In this document: positions 38,663 through 48,766 of the stretch, piece after piece
How positions within the stretch are numbered: the stretch's first letter is position 1
Layout of the letters: every line of letters begins with the position of its first letter
Assembly (NCBI GenBank): GCA_001642945.1
Contig: LGRT01000037.1
Span: 124,001 to 188,000 of the forward strand
Length of the DNA stretch: 64,000 nucleotides
Source of the DNA: Rhodobacteraceae bacterium SB2
Lineage (GTDB): Bacteria; Pseudomonadota; Alphaproteobacteria; Rhodobacterales; Rhodobacteraceae
Direction: 5' to 3'
Notes under the pieces: model-generated
The model's input: the letters and a program-made list of their open reading frames with translations, nothing else
Told to the model about the DNA's origin: nothing
The model's database searches: none
Position numbers and translations under genes: made by a program

Positions 38663-40267
38663 TTAACTTTGTGCGGTGCGAATATAATCAAGCAAGCGCT
38701 GCGTTGATCCATCCTTATCCGCGGCCGATGCCGCGCCACTGAGCAACTGCTCCATATCGCGGGCCAGTTCTTTTCCCAGTTCGACCCCCCATTGGTCAAA
38801 ACTATTGATTCCCAAAATAACCCCCTCGGCAAATACGCGATGTTCATAAAGAGCAATAACCTGCCCCAAAACAAATGGGCTAAGCCGTGGATAGATGAGC
38901 GTGGTTGAAGGACGGTTGCCGGGAAAGACGCGATGCCGCGCCTGCCGCTCCAATTCATCGCCAATTAACCCCTGCGCTATCATCAATTGGCGGGCTTGCT
39001 CCAATGTGCGGCCGCGCATCAAGGCCTCTGACTGGGCCAAGCAATTGGCCATTAAAAGCCGGTGATGCGTGTCAAGCGATGCTTCATGGCCTTCCCGCGC
39101 AACCATAAACTCACAGGGCACAACCGCGGTGCCTTGGTGAATCAGTTGATAAAAAGCGTGCTGGCCATTGGTGCCAGGTTCGCCCCAGACAACCGGACCT
39201 GACGGATATGGCAAATCTTGACCGTTCATATCAACGCGCTTGCCATTACTTTCCATTTCGAGCTGCTGCAGATAGGCAGGCAAACGGCTCAAGCGCTGTT
39301 CATAGGGCAGCACGGCGCGGGTGGCAAAGCCGCAAACCTGATGATGCCACAGCCCCACAAGCGCGAGCATAACTGGCATATTTTGCGATAGCTCTGCGGT
39401 GCAAAAATGCCGGTCCATGGATTGCGCACCGCGCAGAAAATCGCGAAACGCATTTGGGCCAATCGCCAGCATTAAACTCAGCCCAATAGGGCCCCAAAGC
39501 GAATAGCGCCCACCGACCCAATCGGCAAAGCCAAACACCCGCTCGGCGGCAATCCCAAAAGCTTTGGTTTTTTCCTGCGCGGTGGAAAGCGCCACAAATT
39601 GCGCCCCTGGATCCGTCACATGCTGGGCCAACCACGCTTTCGCAGTTTGCGCATTGGTCATGGTTTCGATCGTGGTAAAGGTTTTTGATGCTATGATAAA
39701 CAAACTGCGCATTGGGTCCAGATTTTGTAAAATATCATGCAAATGGGCTCCATCGACGTTTGAAACGAAATGGCATTTGGGGCCATCATGATAGGGTGCC
39801 AAGGCCAAACAAGCCATGGCGGGGCCCAAATCTGACCCTCCAATCCCGATGTTTACGATATCGGTGATTGGCCCTCCAGGCCCCTGAAATCGCCCCCTCC
39901 TCAGGTCTTCGGAAAAATGGGTCATCCGCTGCAACGCCTCTTGCACATCGGGCATCACGTTATGGCCGTTCACAAAGACATCTGGCCCGTCTAAATTGCG
40001 CAATGCGCTGTGCAACACGGCCCGTCCTTCGGTTTCATTGAGCGCGGCGCCCTGAAACATGTCTAGGCGGCGCTCTTCTAATCCGCGCGCTTGCGCCAAA
40101 TCCAGCAAGCCTTTGCGCGCAATCGCATCGATCCGAGTTTTAGAGTAATCCAACAGCAAATCATCGGCCTGAACTGAAAATTGCTCTGCCCGGTTTTTGG
40201 CCTCAAAAAGCGCCATAATGGGCTGTTGTTTTTGCGCATCCCAATGGCGCTTTAACGCATCAAACAT
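38663..40267 (-). CDS. pgi: Glucose-6-phosphate isomerase
   Basis: Interconverts glucose 6-phosphate and fructose 6-phosphate. It has 534 residues. Signature regions are VNIGIGGSDLGPAMA, IIASKTFTTIETMTNA, FGFADWVGGRYSLWGPIGL and INSFDQWGVELGK. I start at ATG 40267 with AAGGGGAT upstream; the open frame to 40315 overlaps pgl. It is last in the zwf-pgl-pgi order and so converts fructose 6-phosphate towards the Entner-Doudoroff route in a roseobacter. Confidence 0.96.
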   Translation of the reverse strand: MFDALKRHWDAQKQQPIMALFEAKNRAEQFSVQADDLLLDYSKTRIDAIARKGLLDLAQARGLEERRLDMFQGAALNETEGRAVLHSALRNLDGPDVFVNGHNVMPDVQEALQRMTHFSEDLRRGRFQGPGGPITDIVNIGIGGSDLGPAMACLALAPYHDGPKCHFVSNVDGAHLHDILQNLDPMRSLFIIASKTFTTIETMTNAQTAKAWLAQHVTDPGAQFVALSTAQEKTKAFGIAAERVFGFADWVGGRYSLWGPIGLSLMLAIGPNAFRDFLRGAQSMDRHFCTAELSQNMPVMLALVGLWHHQVCGFATRAVLPYEQRLSRLPAYLQQLEMESNGKRVDMNGQDLPYPSGPVVWGEPGTNGQHAFYQLIHQGTAVVPCEFMVAREGHEASLDTHHRLLMANCLAQSEALMRGRTLEQARQLMIAQGLIGDELERQARHRVFPGNRPSTTLIYPRLSPFVLGQVIALYEHRVFAEGVILGINSFDQWGVELGKELARDMEQLLSGAASAADKDGSTQRLLDYIRTAQS

Positions 40268-40302
40268 CCTTATCCCCTTGCTTTTGCCTAGCGCTATGCT
40301 TG

Positions 40303-40980
40303 TCAGTCGGCCCAATGCACCGTGGTGCCGGCAAGCACGGCCATAATAGGTGCCTCTTGCGCAGGCAAGCTTTGCGCCTGTTCTAATGCTTGGCGTTTTT
40401 CAGCCCCAAAAATAACCAAATGTTTGTATTGCGCAGCGTTCAAAACCGCAGCAGAGAGGGTGACACGAGGCTCAGGCGCATCCGGCGCGCGCATCGCGAC
40501 CAAAGGCGGCGCGCTATCGCCCAGCGCAAAGGACAGTTGATCGCCGCCCGGAAACAGCGAGGCCGTATGCATATCCGCCCCCATTCCAAGCAGCAAAACC
40601 GACAGTGGTAAACAGGCTTTTAGCTGGTGCGATAACGGCTCCATCGCGTCTACCGGCGTTGCATAATCGGCGTAAAGCGGCACATAGCTGGCTGCCTCAA
40701 CCGGGCCCACCAGCAAACGGTTGCGCAATAAGGCGGTATTCGAGCGCGGGCTATCGCTGGGCACCCAGCGTTCATCGCTCAGTAAAATATTCACCCGCGC
40801 CCACTCCAGATCGCTTTGGCAGAGTTGGTCAAAAATTGGCCCAGGTGTGGTGCCGCCCGGAACCGCAAAACTGATCGTCGATTGGCGGGACAGCGCCTTG
40901 CGTAAATCGGCGATCAAGGCCTGACTAAGCTTTTCGACCAGCGCCGCGCGCGTGGGGTATTCTTCGAACTGATAGGTCAT
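40303..40980 (-). CDS. pgl: 6-phosphogluconolactonase
   Basis: Hydrolyses 6-phosphogluconolactone. The 225 residues show FAVPGGTTPGPIFDQL, NILLSDERWVPSDSPRSN, and LLLGMGADMHTASLFPGG, the standard Pgl motifs. The ATG at 40980 overlaps the zwf stop by 4 bp (ATGA), so it is translationally coupled. pgi follows after 35 bp. Confidence 0.95.
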   Translation of the reverse strand: MTYQFEEYPTRAALVEKLSQALIADLRKALSRQSTISFAVPGGTTPGPIFDQLCQSDLEWARVNILLSDERWVPSDSPRSNTALLRNRLLVGPVEAASYVPLYADYATPVDAMEPLSHQLKACLPLSVLLLGMGADMHTASLFPGGDQLSFALGDSAPPLVAMRAPDAPEPRVTLSAAVLNAAQYKHLVIFGAEKRQALEQAQSLPAQEAPIMAVLAGTTVHWAD

Positions 40981-42425
40981 TTTATATCCCGCCATTTGCG
41001 ACCATCACGATGCATCAGCATCAGCGCATCCTCAGGGCCAGAACTGCCACTTTCATAAGGTTTGGGCACATCATTGCGCTTTTCCCAATCTTCAATGATC
41101 GGATCGGTCCATTGCCAAGCCGCCTCCACTTCATCCCCGCGCATGAACAGCGTTTGATTGCCCCGAATAACATCCATGATCAAGCGCTCATACGCATCTG
41201 GCACTTCTTCGGCCTCAGGGCCCAACGCCTCGGCAAAGGTCATATCCAACGGAACGTCAACCAAGCGCATGCCGCCCGGGCCCGGCTCTTTGATCGTAAC
41301 ATCCATTGTGATGCCTTCATCCGGTTGTAGGCGAATCACCAACGCGTTGCGATGGCTGCCCGCTTCTGGGCCAAAAATAGAATGTGGCGTCTCTTTGAAC
41401 ACCACAGCAATTTCCGAACTGCGGGCGCGCAAGCGTTTGCCCGTGCGCAAATAAAAGGGGGTACCGGCCCAACGCCAATTCCCGATATGGGTTTTCAAAG
41501 CCAAAAAGCTTTCGCTGAAAGAGCGCGGATTATTCACATCCTGGCGATAGTTTTCTTGACCGTCTGGGCTGGCATATTGCCCCCGCACAATATGATGCGC
41601 TGGTACGGCGTCCAAGGCTCTGATCACCTTCAGCTTTTCATCGCGCACCGCATCGGGATTGAATTGTGCGGGCGGCTCCATCGCGATCAAGCATAGCAGC
41701 TGCATCAAATGGTTTTGCACCATATCGCGCATCGCGCCGGATTTATCATAATATTCGCCGCGCCCGCCCACGCCCACGGTTTCCGCAACAGTGATTTGAA
41801 TATGATCAACATATTGCGCATTCCAGAGCGGCTCAAACAGCATATTTCCAAAACGGATCGCCATCAAATTTTGTACGGTTTCTTTGCCCAAATAATGATC
41901 AATACGATAGATCTGCTTTTCGCTGAAATGTTCTGACAATGTGGCGTTCAATTGCTGCGAACTTTTTAAATCACGGCCAAACGGCTTTTCGACCACGATC
42001 CGACTATCCGAAAGGGCGATGCCGCGCTTGTGCAACCGTTCGGCCAAGGCGCCAAACAGGCTTGGCGCAACCGAAAAGTAAAACGCACGCACCGTATCGG
42101 GTCGCATTTTCTTCGCCAGCTCTTCCCAGCCAGCCTCCCCCATCGCGTCGATTGCAACATAATCAAAGCGCTCTAAAAACCCGGCCAAAACATCCGCATC
42201 TGGGTTTTTGACCCCAAATTCAAGAATCGCGTCCCGCAGCATCGCCCGGTAAGTCGGCGTGTCCAAATTGGCGCGCGCCGCCCCAATAATGCGGGCCTCA
42301 GCCGGGATTTGACCCGCCGCAAAACGCCGAAACAAACCAGGAATAATTTTTCGTTTTGCAAGATCACCTGTGCCACCAAATATCACCAAATCAAACGGAT
42401 CAACGGGAATAACGCGTGAAACCAT
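40977..42425 (-). CDS. zwf: Glucose-6-phosphate 1-dehydrogenase
   Basis: The NADP-dependent entry into the pentose phosphate and Entner-Doudoroff pathways. It has 482 residues: the nucleotide-binding FGGTGDLAKRKIIPGLFR, the catalytic RIDHYLGKETVQNL with its conserved His and Asp, and the C-terminal FYLRTGKRL. It heads the zwf-pgl-pgi operon. A perfect palindrome of LacI-operator type sits about 65 bp upstream of the ATG. Confidence 0.97.
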   Translation of the reverse strand: MVSRVIPVDPFDLVIFGGTGDLAKRKIIPGLFRRFAAGQIPAEARIIGAARANLDTPTYRAMLRDAILEFGVKNPDADVLAGFLERFDYVAIDAMGEAGWEELAKKMRPDTVRAFYFSVAPSLFGALAERLHKRGIALSDSRIVVEKPFGRDLKSSQQLNATLSEHFSEKQIYRIDHYLGKETVQNLMAIRFGNMLFEPLWNAQYVDHIQITVAETVGVGGRGEYYDKSGAMRDMVQNHLMQLLCLIAMEPPAQFNPDAVRDEKLKVIRALDAVPAHHIVRGQYASPDGQENYRQDVNNPRSFSESFLALKTHIGNWRWAGTPFYLRTGKRLRARSSEIAVVFKETPHSIFGPEAGSHRNALVIRLQPDEGITMDVTIKEPGPGGMRLVDVPLDMTFAEALGPEAEEVPDAYERLIMDVIRGNQTLFMRGDEVEAAWQWTDPIIEDWEKRNDVPKPYESGSSGPEDALMLMHRDGRKWRDIK

Positions 42426-42488
42426 GTCAGCACCTCTTTTCGTTGGGCTTTTATAACCGGCTGCCAGCCACCATCAAATAAAACAATT

Positions 42489-42500
42489 GTTAGCGCTAAC
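42489..42500. promoter_or_regulatory. LacI-family-type operator upstream of zwf
   Basis: GTTAGCGCTAAC is a perfect 12-bp palindrome with the central CG step typical of LacI-family operators. It lies 64-75 bp upstream of the zwf start, well placed to control zwf-pgl-pgi. No LacI-family gene is in the window, so the regulator and sugar signal are unknown. Confidence 0.65.
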
Positions 42501-42619
42501 GTAAGCCGCTTTTAGGTAAATAATCGGGCAAAGTCTATGCTGTTTTTTGACCCGCCCCGTCCGGGATCTTCAGCCCGCTTTGTTCAAAGCCCACAGGGAA
42601 TATTTTTTAAACTTTCAGA

Positions 42620-43714
42620 TTAAAAATCAAGACCCGCGATGCGCCCCCCCGAGATAGGTTGAGGCACCCCGGTTGTCATTGGAGCAGAAATGGGCAGCCC
42701 TCGAAGCACCCGCACCGCCAAATACGCAAAAGCCTGGGCCTCCAACATATCTCCGTTCAGACCAATCGCTTCTACAGGCTGCACAGGACAGGCCACTTGC
42801 GCGCAAATCGCATCACAAAGCGCCAAATTGTGGCGACCACCGCCGCAAAGGTAAAGTGCAGCGGGCGCAATTGGGCAGCGCTCAACCGCCTCCGCCACGC
42901 CAAATGCGGCAAAGGCCACCGCGGTGGCCAAAGCATCTGGCAAAGACATATCTGCCAGTTCTGCAAGCTCTGCCGAAAACGCGTCACGATCCAAGGATTT
43001 TGGAACATTTTGAAAAAAATAAGGATGCATTTTCCAACGCGACAGCAATTTTGGATCAACCTGCCCCGTGGTGGCCAAGCGCCCCTCTTGATCGACGGGT
43101 TGCCCCAAACGATGATGCATCAGATCGTTCAGCGGGGCATTGGCCGGGCCCGTATCAAAGGCGAGCAGGGCAGCTTTTTCTTCAGGTGCCGCGCAGCTTG
43201 GGTTGAGCCATGTGAGATTGCCGACACCGCCCAAGTTTAAAAACGCCACTGGCGTGTTCAAACCCGCCCATTGCGCGCAGGCAAAATGAAAAAACGGGGC
43301 CAAAGGCGCGCCCTGTCCGCCCAGCGCCACATCCTTGCTGCGAAAATCCCAAATAACGGGCTTGCCAAGCCTTTGCGCCAAAACGTGCCCATCGCCCAAT
43401 TGGTGGGTTCCCCTTCCCCTTGGATCATGGGCCAGAGTTTGCCCATGAAACCCATATAGCTCAGCCACATCAAGCATCTGATAGGCCTCTAAATGCCGCT
43501 GATGAATAAGCCCGCGCGCTGTCTCTAGCCCCTGCGCCTCGGGCCACTTCCCAAGCACCAAAGACAAAATATTATGATCAGCCGCGCTATAAGGGTGATA
43601 GGCGCTTGCCCCAAACGAGGCGATTTTCTGACCATCCGTGGTGATTTCCGCCACATCCACCCCATCCAAAGATGTACCAGACATCGCGCCAACCGCCGTT
43701 ACAAGCTTTTCCAC
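42620..43714 (-). CDS. anmK: Anhydro-N-acetylmuramic acid kinase
   Basis: Phosphorylates and opens 1,6-anhydro-MurNAc in peptidoglycan recycling, downstream of the NagZ step also encoded here. 364 residues; the N-terminal phosphate loop is [15 protein letters not shown], followed by [21 protein letters not shown] and [13 protein letters not shown] and the DTGPAN motif. The best start is GTG 43714 with AAGGGA six bases upstream. The open frame continues to 43795 but would overlap the divergent tyrS start. It has 69 bp of shared upstream region with tyrS. Confidence 0.94.
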   Translation of the reverse strand: MEKLVTAVGAMSGTSLDGVDVAEITTDGQKIASFGASAYHPYSAADHNILSLVLGKWPEAQGLETARGLIHQRHLEAYQMLDVAELYGFHGQTLAHDPRGRGTHQLGDGHVLAQRLGKPVIWDFRSKDVALGGQGAPLAPFFHFACAQWAGLNTPVAFLNLGGVGNLTWLNPSCAAPEEKAALLAFDTGPANAPLNDLMHHRLGQPVDQEGRLATTGQVDPKLLSRWKMHPYFFQNVPKSLDRDAFSAELAELADMSLPDALATAVAFAAFGVAEAVERCPIAPAALYLCGGGRHNLALCDAICAQVACPVQPVEAIGLNGDMLEAQAFAYLAVRVLRGLPISAPMTTGVPQPISGGRIAGLDF

Positions 43715-43783
43715 GAAGATCCCTTTTCCTTGCCCGGCTTCCGCAGTATAGAAGCGCTTAAAAATAACTATGTGAGGCCACCC

Positions 43784-45037
43784 ATGAGCTTTCAACCCAA
43801 ATCTGATTTTCTTGACATCATGATGTCTCGTGGATTTTTGGCCGATTGCACGGATTATGAGGGCTTAGACAAAGCCTTACTGGCGGGCGGGATGCCCGGT
43901 TATATTGGCTTTGATGCAACTGCCCAATCGTTGCATGTGGGCAGTCTCATTCAAATTATGATGTTGCGCTGGTTGCAAAAAACCGGCGGGCGCCCGATTA
44001 CGCTGATGGGTGGTGGCACGACGAAAGTGGGCGATCCCAGCTTTCGGGCGGATGAACGCCCATTGCTGACACCCGCCAAGATTGACGAAAATATCGCCGG
44101 CATCAAAAATGCGTTTTCTTCTTATATCACATATGGTGATGGGCCTTCCGATGCGCTGATGATCAATAATGCCGAATGGTTGGATGAATTGAACTATTTG
44201 GGATTTCTAAGAGATATTGGACGGCATTTTTCGGTGAATCGCATGCTCAGTTTTGAAAGCGTGAAATCACGGCTGGATCGTGAACAATCACTATCCTTTC
44301 TTGAGTTCAATTACATGATCCTACAAGCCTATGATTTTCTAGAGCTCAACCAGCGCTATGGGTGCCTGCTGCAGATGGGGGGATCGGATCAGTGGGGCAA
44401 TATCGTCAATGGAATCGATCTGACGCGCCGCGTGGTTGACAACGCGGTGTTCGGCTTAACCTCACCGCTTCTGACCACCTCAGACGGAAAGAAAATGGGC
44501 AAATCTCTTGATGGGGCGGTTTGGCTGAATGCAGATATGCGCAGCCCTTATGAGTTTTGGCAATTTTGGCGCAACACCACAGATGCGGATGTGGGGCGAT
44601 TTTTAAAACTTTACACAGAGCTGCCGGTCGGTGAATGTGAGAGGCTGGGCGCGCTGGAAGGCTCTGAGATCAATGAAGCAAAAGCCATTTTAGCGCATGA
44701 AGTAACCAAGCTGTTACACGGCGCAGATGCCGCCGAGAAAGCCCAAGCCACGGCGCGTGAAGTGTTTGAAAAAGGCGGCATTGGCGATGATTTACCAACC
44801 GTGAAGTTAACCTCAGAAGATCTGGGCGCTGGAATTTCGATTGTACAGTTGATCGTCAAAGCAGGATTGGTGAAATCGGGCAAAGAAGCCAAACGTTTGA
44901 TCGCAGAAAATGGCGCCAAACTGGATGATAAGCCGCTCACCGATGCTGGCCTAATGCTGGATGCGGCTGCATTTGGCAGCCCAATCAAGCTGAGCGCTGG
45001 TAAAAAGCGCCACGCACTGGTGCAATTGGTGACATAA
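43784..45037 (+). CDS. tyrS: Tyrosyl-tRNA synthetase
   Basis: A class I synthetase of 417 residues. The HIGH-like motif is HVGSLIQ, the tyrosine-binding region is [25 protein letters not shown], and the KMSKS motif is [10 protein letters not shown]-terminal S4-like domain ([23 protein letters not shown]) is present. ATG 43784 has GAGG six bases upstream; the open frame to 43574 runs antisense into anmK and is not used. It ends at a strong bidirectional terminator. Confidence 0.97.
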   Translation: MSFQPKSDFLDIMMSRGFLADCTDYEGLDKALLAGGMPGYIGFDATAQSLHVGSLIQIMMLRWLQKTGGRPITLMGGGTTKVGDPSFRADERPLLTPAKIDENIAGIKNAFSSYITYGDGPSDALMINNAEWLDELNYLGFLRDIGRHFSVNRMLSFESVKSRLDREQSLSFLEFNYMILQAYDFLELNQRYGCLLQMGGSDQWGNIVNGIDLTRRVVDNAVFGLTSPLLTTSDGKKMGKSLDGAVWLNADMRSPYEFWQFWRNTTDADVGRFLKLYTELPVGECERLGALEGSEINEAKAILAHEVTKLLHGADAAEKAQATAREVFEKGGIGDDLPTVKLTSEDLGAGISIVQLIVKAGLVKSGKEAKRLIAENGAKLDDKPLTDAGLMLDAAAFGSPIKLSAGKKRHALVQLVT

Positions 45038-45038
45038 A

Positions 45039-45077
45039 AAACGCGCCTCAGGCAGAGGCTGAGCCCGAGGCGCGTTT
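45039..45077. terminator. Bidirectional terminator between tyrS and the cyclophilins
   Basis: Perfect 11-bp arms AAACGCGCCTC (45039-45049) and GAGGCGCGTTT (45067-45077). It serves the convergent tyrS and the periplasmic cyclophilin gene. Confidence 0.85.
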
Positions 45078-45098
45078 AAATGTTCAAAACCGGCTGAT

Positions 45099-45647
45099 TT
45101 AGTCGGTCACTGTGACTTTCGACATACGATCGGGCATGCCCAAAACCGCGCCATTGGCGCCTTTGCCCAGCTTGATCGCATCCACCACATCCATTCCGTC
45201 AGTGACTTTGCCCACCACCGTATATTGCCCGTTCAGAAAATATCCTTCGGCAAACATGATGAAAAACTGGCTATTGGCGCTGTTGGGGTTCTGCGCACGC
45301 GCCATCCCAATTACCCCGCGATCATAGGGCATATCGGAAAATTCTGCAGGCAGATCTGGCAAATCAGACCCGCCCCGCCCTGCCATGGAGGTGTTGCCTC
45401 CGGCTTTTCCGAATTCCACATCCCCAGTTTGCGCCATAAACCCTTCGATCACACGGTGAAACACCACGTCATCATAGGCACCCGCGCTTGCCAGCGTGGT
45501 GAGGCGCTCAACATGTTGCGGGGCGATCTCTTCAAACAAATCAATGGTAACTGTTCCCTTGCTTTGCTCGCCTGCGACCTCAATCACCAAACCCGCCGCC
45601 AAGGCCGGCCCGCTTAAAACGGCGCATAACGCGCTTAGTTTAAACAT
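45099..45647 (-). CDS. Exported cyclophilin-type peptidyl-prolyl isomerase
   Basis: 182 residues with a signal peptide (MFKLSALCAVLSGPALAAG, likely cleaved after ALA), then a cyclophilin domain: VVFHRVIEGFMAQTGDVEFG, ANSQFFIMFAEGYFLNGQYTVVGKV. The active-site Arg/Phe/Gln set is kept. This is the periplasmic PpiA-like copy. Its ATG lies inside the last codons of the next cyclophilin gene upstream (8-bp overlap), so both are coupled. Confidence 0.93.
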   Translation of the reverse strand: MFKLSALCAVLSGPALAAGLVIEVAGEQSKGTVTIDLFEEIAPQHVERLTTLASAGAYDDVVFHRVIEGFMAQTGDVEFGKAGGNTSMAGRGGSDLPDLPAEFSDMPYDRGVIGMARAQNPNSANSQFFIMFAEGYFLNGQYTVVGKVTDGMDVVDAIKLGKGANGAVLGMPDRMSKVTVTD

Positions 45648-46224
45648 CGGCCGCCACTTTCATGCTAATCATACGATCCGGGGTCATCGGCGGCTCACCG
45701 CGCTCGATCTCATCCACCAATTCCATTCCGGTCAACACGCGCCCATAGACCGTATATTGCCGGTTTAAAAAGTGATTATCGCCGAAATTTATAAAAAACT
45801 GACTGTTTGCGCTGTCAGGATTGGCGCTGCGCGCTGCTCCGATCGTGCCACGATCATGCGGGATGCCTGAAAATTCAGCTTTCAAATTGGGCAATTCAGA
45901 ACCGCCCGTTCCCGCCATCCGCAGATCAAAATCGGCTTCTATATTGCCATTTTTAACATCCCCGGTTTGCGCCATAAAACCATCAATCACGCGGTGAAAG
46001 CACACATTGTCATAGGCACCGCTGCGCGCCAATTCTTTCATACGATCGCAATGTCCAGGCGCGATATCGAGTAAAAGTTCAATCACGACGGTTCCCGATT
46101 TCAATTCAATCAAGATTGTATTCTCAGGATCTTTATAGGGGCTAGATTTTGCCGCTGTTTTCTTTGCAGCAGGCTTTTTTGCCGCCGGTTTCGCCTTCGC
46201 TTTAGATGCCTTTTTCTCGGCCAT
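45640..46224 (-). CDS. Cytoplasmic cyclophilin with Lys/Ala-rich N-terminal tail
   Basis: 194 residues. The cyclophilin domain (ENTILIELKSGTVVIELLLDIAPGHCDRMKELA ... VCFHRVIDGFMAQTGDV ... PDSANSQFFINFGDNHFLNRQYTVYGRV) starts at about residue 34 and is preceded by a lysine/alanine tail (EKKASKAKAKPAAKKPAAKK) that looks like histone H1 tails and could bind nucleic acid. The start is ATG 46224 with AAAGGA upstream. The frame is open to 46704, but that part runs antisense to pgk and is spurious. Divergent from pgk. Confidence 0.92.
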   Translation of the reverse strand: MAEKKASKAKAKPAAKKPAAKKTAAKSSPYKDPENTILIELKSGTVVIELLLDIAPGHCDRMKELARSGAYDNVCFHRVIDGFMAQTGDVKNGNIEADFDLRMAGTGGSELPNLKAEFSGIPHDRGTIGAARSANPDSANSQFFINFGDNHFLNRQYTVYGRVLTGMELVDEIERGEPPMTPDRMISMKVAADV

Positions 46225-46354
46225 GATCGATCCTTTCTGATAACTGGTGCAGCTTCCTATGCTGGATTCCTTTGGGGAACAAGGTGCACCGCGCGTCAGA
46301 TCATTTATACAGAGCTTGAATCGAATCAATGTAGTGAAAGAAAGCGGGAAATAG

Positions 46355-47548
46355 ATGGGCTGGAAAACCTTAGATAATATGGACATATCGGGTAAAAAGG
46401 TGCTTCTGCGCGTCGATATCAACGTTCCGATGAAGGCCGACAAAGTCAGCGACGCCACGCGGATCGAAAAAATTGTTCCAACCGTGAAAGACATATTAGC
46501 GGCTAAAGGCATGCCCATTCTAATGGCCCATTTTGGCCGGCCCAAAGGCGTTGCCAGCCCCGCACTAAGTCTGAAACAGCTGATCCCCGCATTGGAAACC
46601 GCGCTTGGACAATCCGTAATTTGGGCCGATGCCACAATCGGAGCCAAAGCCGAAGCCGCCAGCGCGGCGTTGCGAGAAGGGCAAATTCTCATGTTAGAAA
46701 ACACCCGCTTTCACGCAGATGAAGAAGCCAATACTACAGAATTTGCCGCCGCCCTGGCCGCGTTGGGGGATATCTTCTGCAATGATGCGTTTTCCGCAGC
46801 GCATCGCGCGCATGCCAGCACCGAAGGCCTGACCCACCATCTTCCAGCCTGCGCAGGACGTTTGATGCAAGCTGAGCTGCAAGCCCTAGAGGCGGCTTTG
46901 GGCGCGCCGCAGCGCCCAGTAGTGGCCGTGGTGGGCGGTGCAAAAGTTTCAACCAAGCTCGATCTTCTGGGCAATTTGGTCACTAAAGTGGATCATTTGG
47001 TGATCGGCGGGGGAATGGCCAACACGTTTCTAGCCGCTCAAGGCCATGCAATCGGCGCGTCTTTGGCCGAACATGAAATGACAGATACAGCGCAAAACAT
47101 CTTGGCGAAAGCCAAGGCTGCCGACTGCAAAATCATCTTGCCTTCGGATATTGTGGTCGCCCGCGCCTTTGCAGCCCATGCGCCCCATGAAACCCTGCCC
47201 GCCGCGTCCTGCCCAAAAGACGCGATGATCTTAGATGCTGGGCCCGATACGGTTGACACCATCGCTGCCGTATTCGAGGCAGCCAAAACACTGGTTTGGA
47301 ACGGCCCATTGGGCGCCTTTGAATTAGAGCCTTTCGATCGCGCAACCAACGCCGCAGCGCGCAAAGCCGCAGCGCTGAGCGCAGCTGGCAAGCTTATCTC
47401 GGTGGCGGGCGGTGGAGACACCGTTGCTGCCTTGAACAAAGCCGATGCTGCGCAGGATTTCAGCTATATTTCAACCGCAGGGGGCGCTTTCTTGGAATGG
47501 ATGGAAGGCAAAACATTGCCTGGCGTCGCTGCGCTCACGCAAAAGTAA
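46355..47548 (+). CDS. pgk: Phosphoglycerate kinase
   Basis: 397 residues of the glycolytic enzyme that transfers phosphate between 1,3-bisphosphoglycerate and [44 protein letters not shown] and the terminal [10 protein letters not shown] are the expected motifs. GGGAA lies upstream of the ATG. A class I aldolase follows 160 bp downstream on the same strand. Confidence 0.97.
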   Translation: MGWKTLDNMDISGKKVLLRVDINVPMKADKVSDATRIEKIVPTVKDILAAKGMPILMAHFGRPKGVASPALSLKQLIPALETALGQSVIWADATIGAKAEAASAALREGQILMLENTRFHADEEANTTEFAAALAALGDIFCNDAFSAAHRAHASTEGLTHHLPACAGRLMQAELQALEAALGAPQRPVVAVVGGAKVSTKLDLLGNLVTKVDHLVIGGGMANTFLAAQGHAIGASLAEHEMTDTAQNILAKAKAADCKIILPSDIVVARAFAAHAPHETLPAASCPKDAMILDAGPDTVDTIAAVFEAAKTLVWNGPLGAFELEPFDRATNAAARKAAALSAAGKLISVAGGGDTVAALNKADAAQDFSYISTAGGAFLEWMEGKTLPGVAALTQK

Positions 47549-47625
47549 GCGAGCATCCGTATCAGGCACTCTTTTTTTAAAAATAATCACTTTTTTTCAA
47601 TATGTTGGCGCTATCATATTTGCGC

Positions 47626-47680
47626 TGCCACCTTTCCCTAAGATAGAAGGTGGCAGTCTGCCTGCGTTTTGAGCGGGCAG
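47626..47680 (+). promoter_or_regulatory. Two tandem hairpins in the aldolase leader
   Basis: Hairpin 1: TGCCACCTT / AAGGTGGCA (47626-47634, 47647-47655). Hairpin 2: CTGCCTGC / GCGGGCAG (47658-47665, 47673-47680). They end 29 bp before the aldolase start and lack a U-tract, so they look more like leader structure than a pgk terminator. Confidence 0.5.
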
Positions 47681-47709
47681 GATAACGCATTTTAAAAAAG
47701 GATGGCGCA

Positions 47710-48621
47710 TTGAGCACTCTTACGCAAATGGACCAAATTTCCACGGGGCAGGGTTTTATCGCTGCGCTCGATCAAAGCGGTGGCTCCTCGCCCAAGGCGC
47801 TTGCTGAATACGGAATTTCAACCAACGCCTACCAATCCGACGCAGAGATGTTCACCCTGATCCACGAGATGCGCTGCCGGCTGATGACCGCGCCCGCATT
47901 TGATGGACGCAAAATCATTGGGGCGATCCTCTTTGAAGACACCATGATGCGGCAGGTCGGTGAGATAAGCGTTGCCGATTATTTATGGAGCACGCGCAAC
48001 GTGGTGCCGTTTCTGAAAATTGATAAGGGCTTGGAAGGCGCGCAAAACGGCGTGCAAATCTTAAAGCCGATACCGGGCTTAGACGCGCTGCTGAGGCGCG
48101 CCACGGATGCAGGGATTTTTGGCACCAAAATGCGCTCTGTAATCCATTCTGCGAACGCAAAGGGCATTGCCGCAATTGTCGCGCAACAATTTGACGTCGC
48201 GCAAACGATCCTGGAACATGGTTTGATTCCAATCATCGAACCTGAAATTAATATTCAAAGTGCGGATAAAGCCGTGTCAGAAACACTGTTATGCGACGAA
48301 ATTTTAACCCAACTTGATCGGTTAAACGCTGATCAATCTGTTATTTTGAAACTGACCCTGCCAGAAGTGAACAACAGCTATGCACCCTTAATTGCGCATC
48401 AAAATATTCTGCGCGTGGTGGCGCTTTCCGGCGGTTACACCCGCCCCATCGCCAATCAACGCCTCCGCCAAAATGCAGGGATGATCGCAAGTTTTTCGCG
48501 GGCGCTGCTAGATGGCCTGTCGGCAGCACAAACCGACGCTGAATTCAACCAAAGGCTTTCGCAATCAATTCAGGAAATATACGACGCCTCTGTCGCGGGA
48601 GAAGACGCGAGTCTTTGCTGA
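47710..48621 (+). CDS. fba: Fructose-bisphosphate aldolase class I
   Basis: Cleaves fructose 1,6-bisphosphate by a Schiff-base mechanism. 303 residues: STGQGFIAALDQSGGSSPKALAEYG, FGTKMRSVIHSANAKGIAAIVAQQF and LIPIIEPEINIQSADK, where the Glu is catalytic, and VILKLTLPEVNNSY with the expected Schiff-base lysine. No Asp/His metal set of class II is seen. The start is a TTG with AAGGATGG upstream; an in-frame ATG 18 bp later is an alternative. It lies downstream of pgk. Confidence 0.93.
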   Translation: MSTLTQMDQISTGQGFIAALDQSGGSSPKALAEYGISTNAYQSDAEMFTLIHEMRCRLMTAPAFDGRKIIGAILFEDTMMRQVGEISVADYLWSTRNVVPFLKIDKGLEGAQNGVQILKPIPGLDALLRRATDAGIFGTKMRSVIHSANAKGIAAIVAQQFDVAQTILEHGLIPIIEPEINIQSADKAVSETLLCDEILTQLDRLNADQSVILKLTLPEVNNSYAPLIAHQNILRVVALSGGYTRPIANQRLRQNAGMIASFSRALLDGLSAAQTDAEFNQRLSQSIQEIYDASVAGEDASLC

Positions 48622-48766
48622 AACCGGCGGCACACCCACCTTTTGCCTAGGCGCACTGCCGCCCTAGGAAACAAAATCTCGTCAAAAGTAACTTTGGGGA
48701 TTCACAAGGCGAATCACCTGTGTCATAATTCGATCAAGTCCAAACATATGGGCATGACAGGCAGGT

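Noticed and set aside
43574-43783. N-terminal extension of TyrS
   Set aside because: It lies antisense within anmK; the family start MSFQPKSDF has its own GAGG.
45640-46704. A 354-residue version of the cyclophilin
   Set aside because: The extra N-terminal 160 codons run antisense to pgk; a good ribosome-binding site marks ATG 46224.
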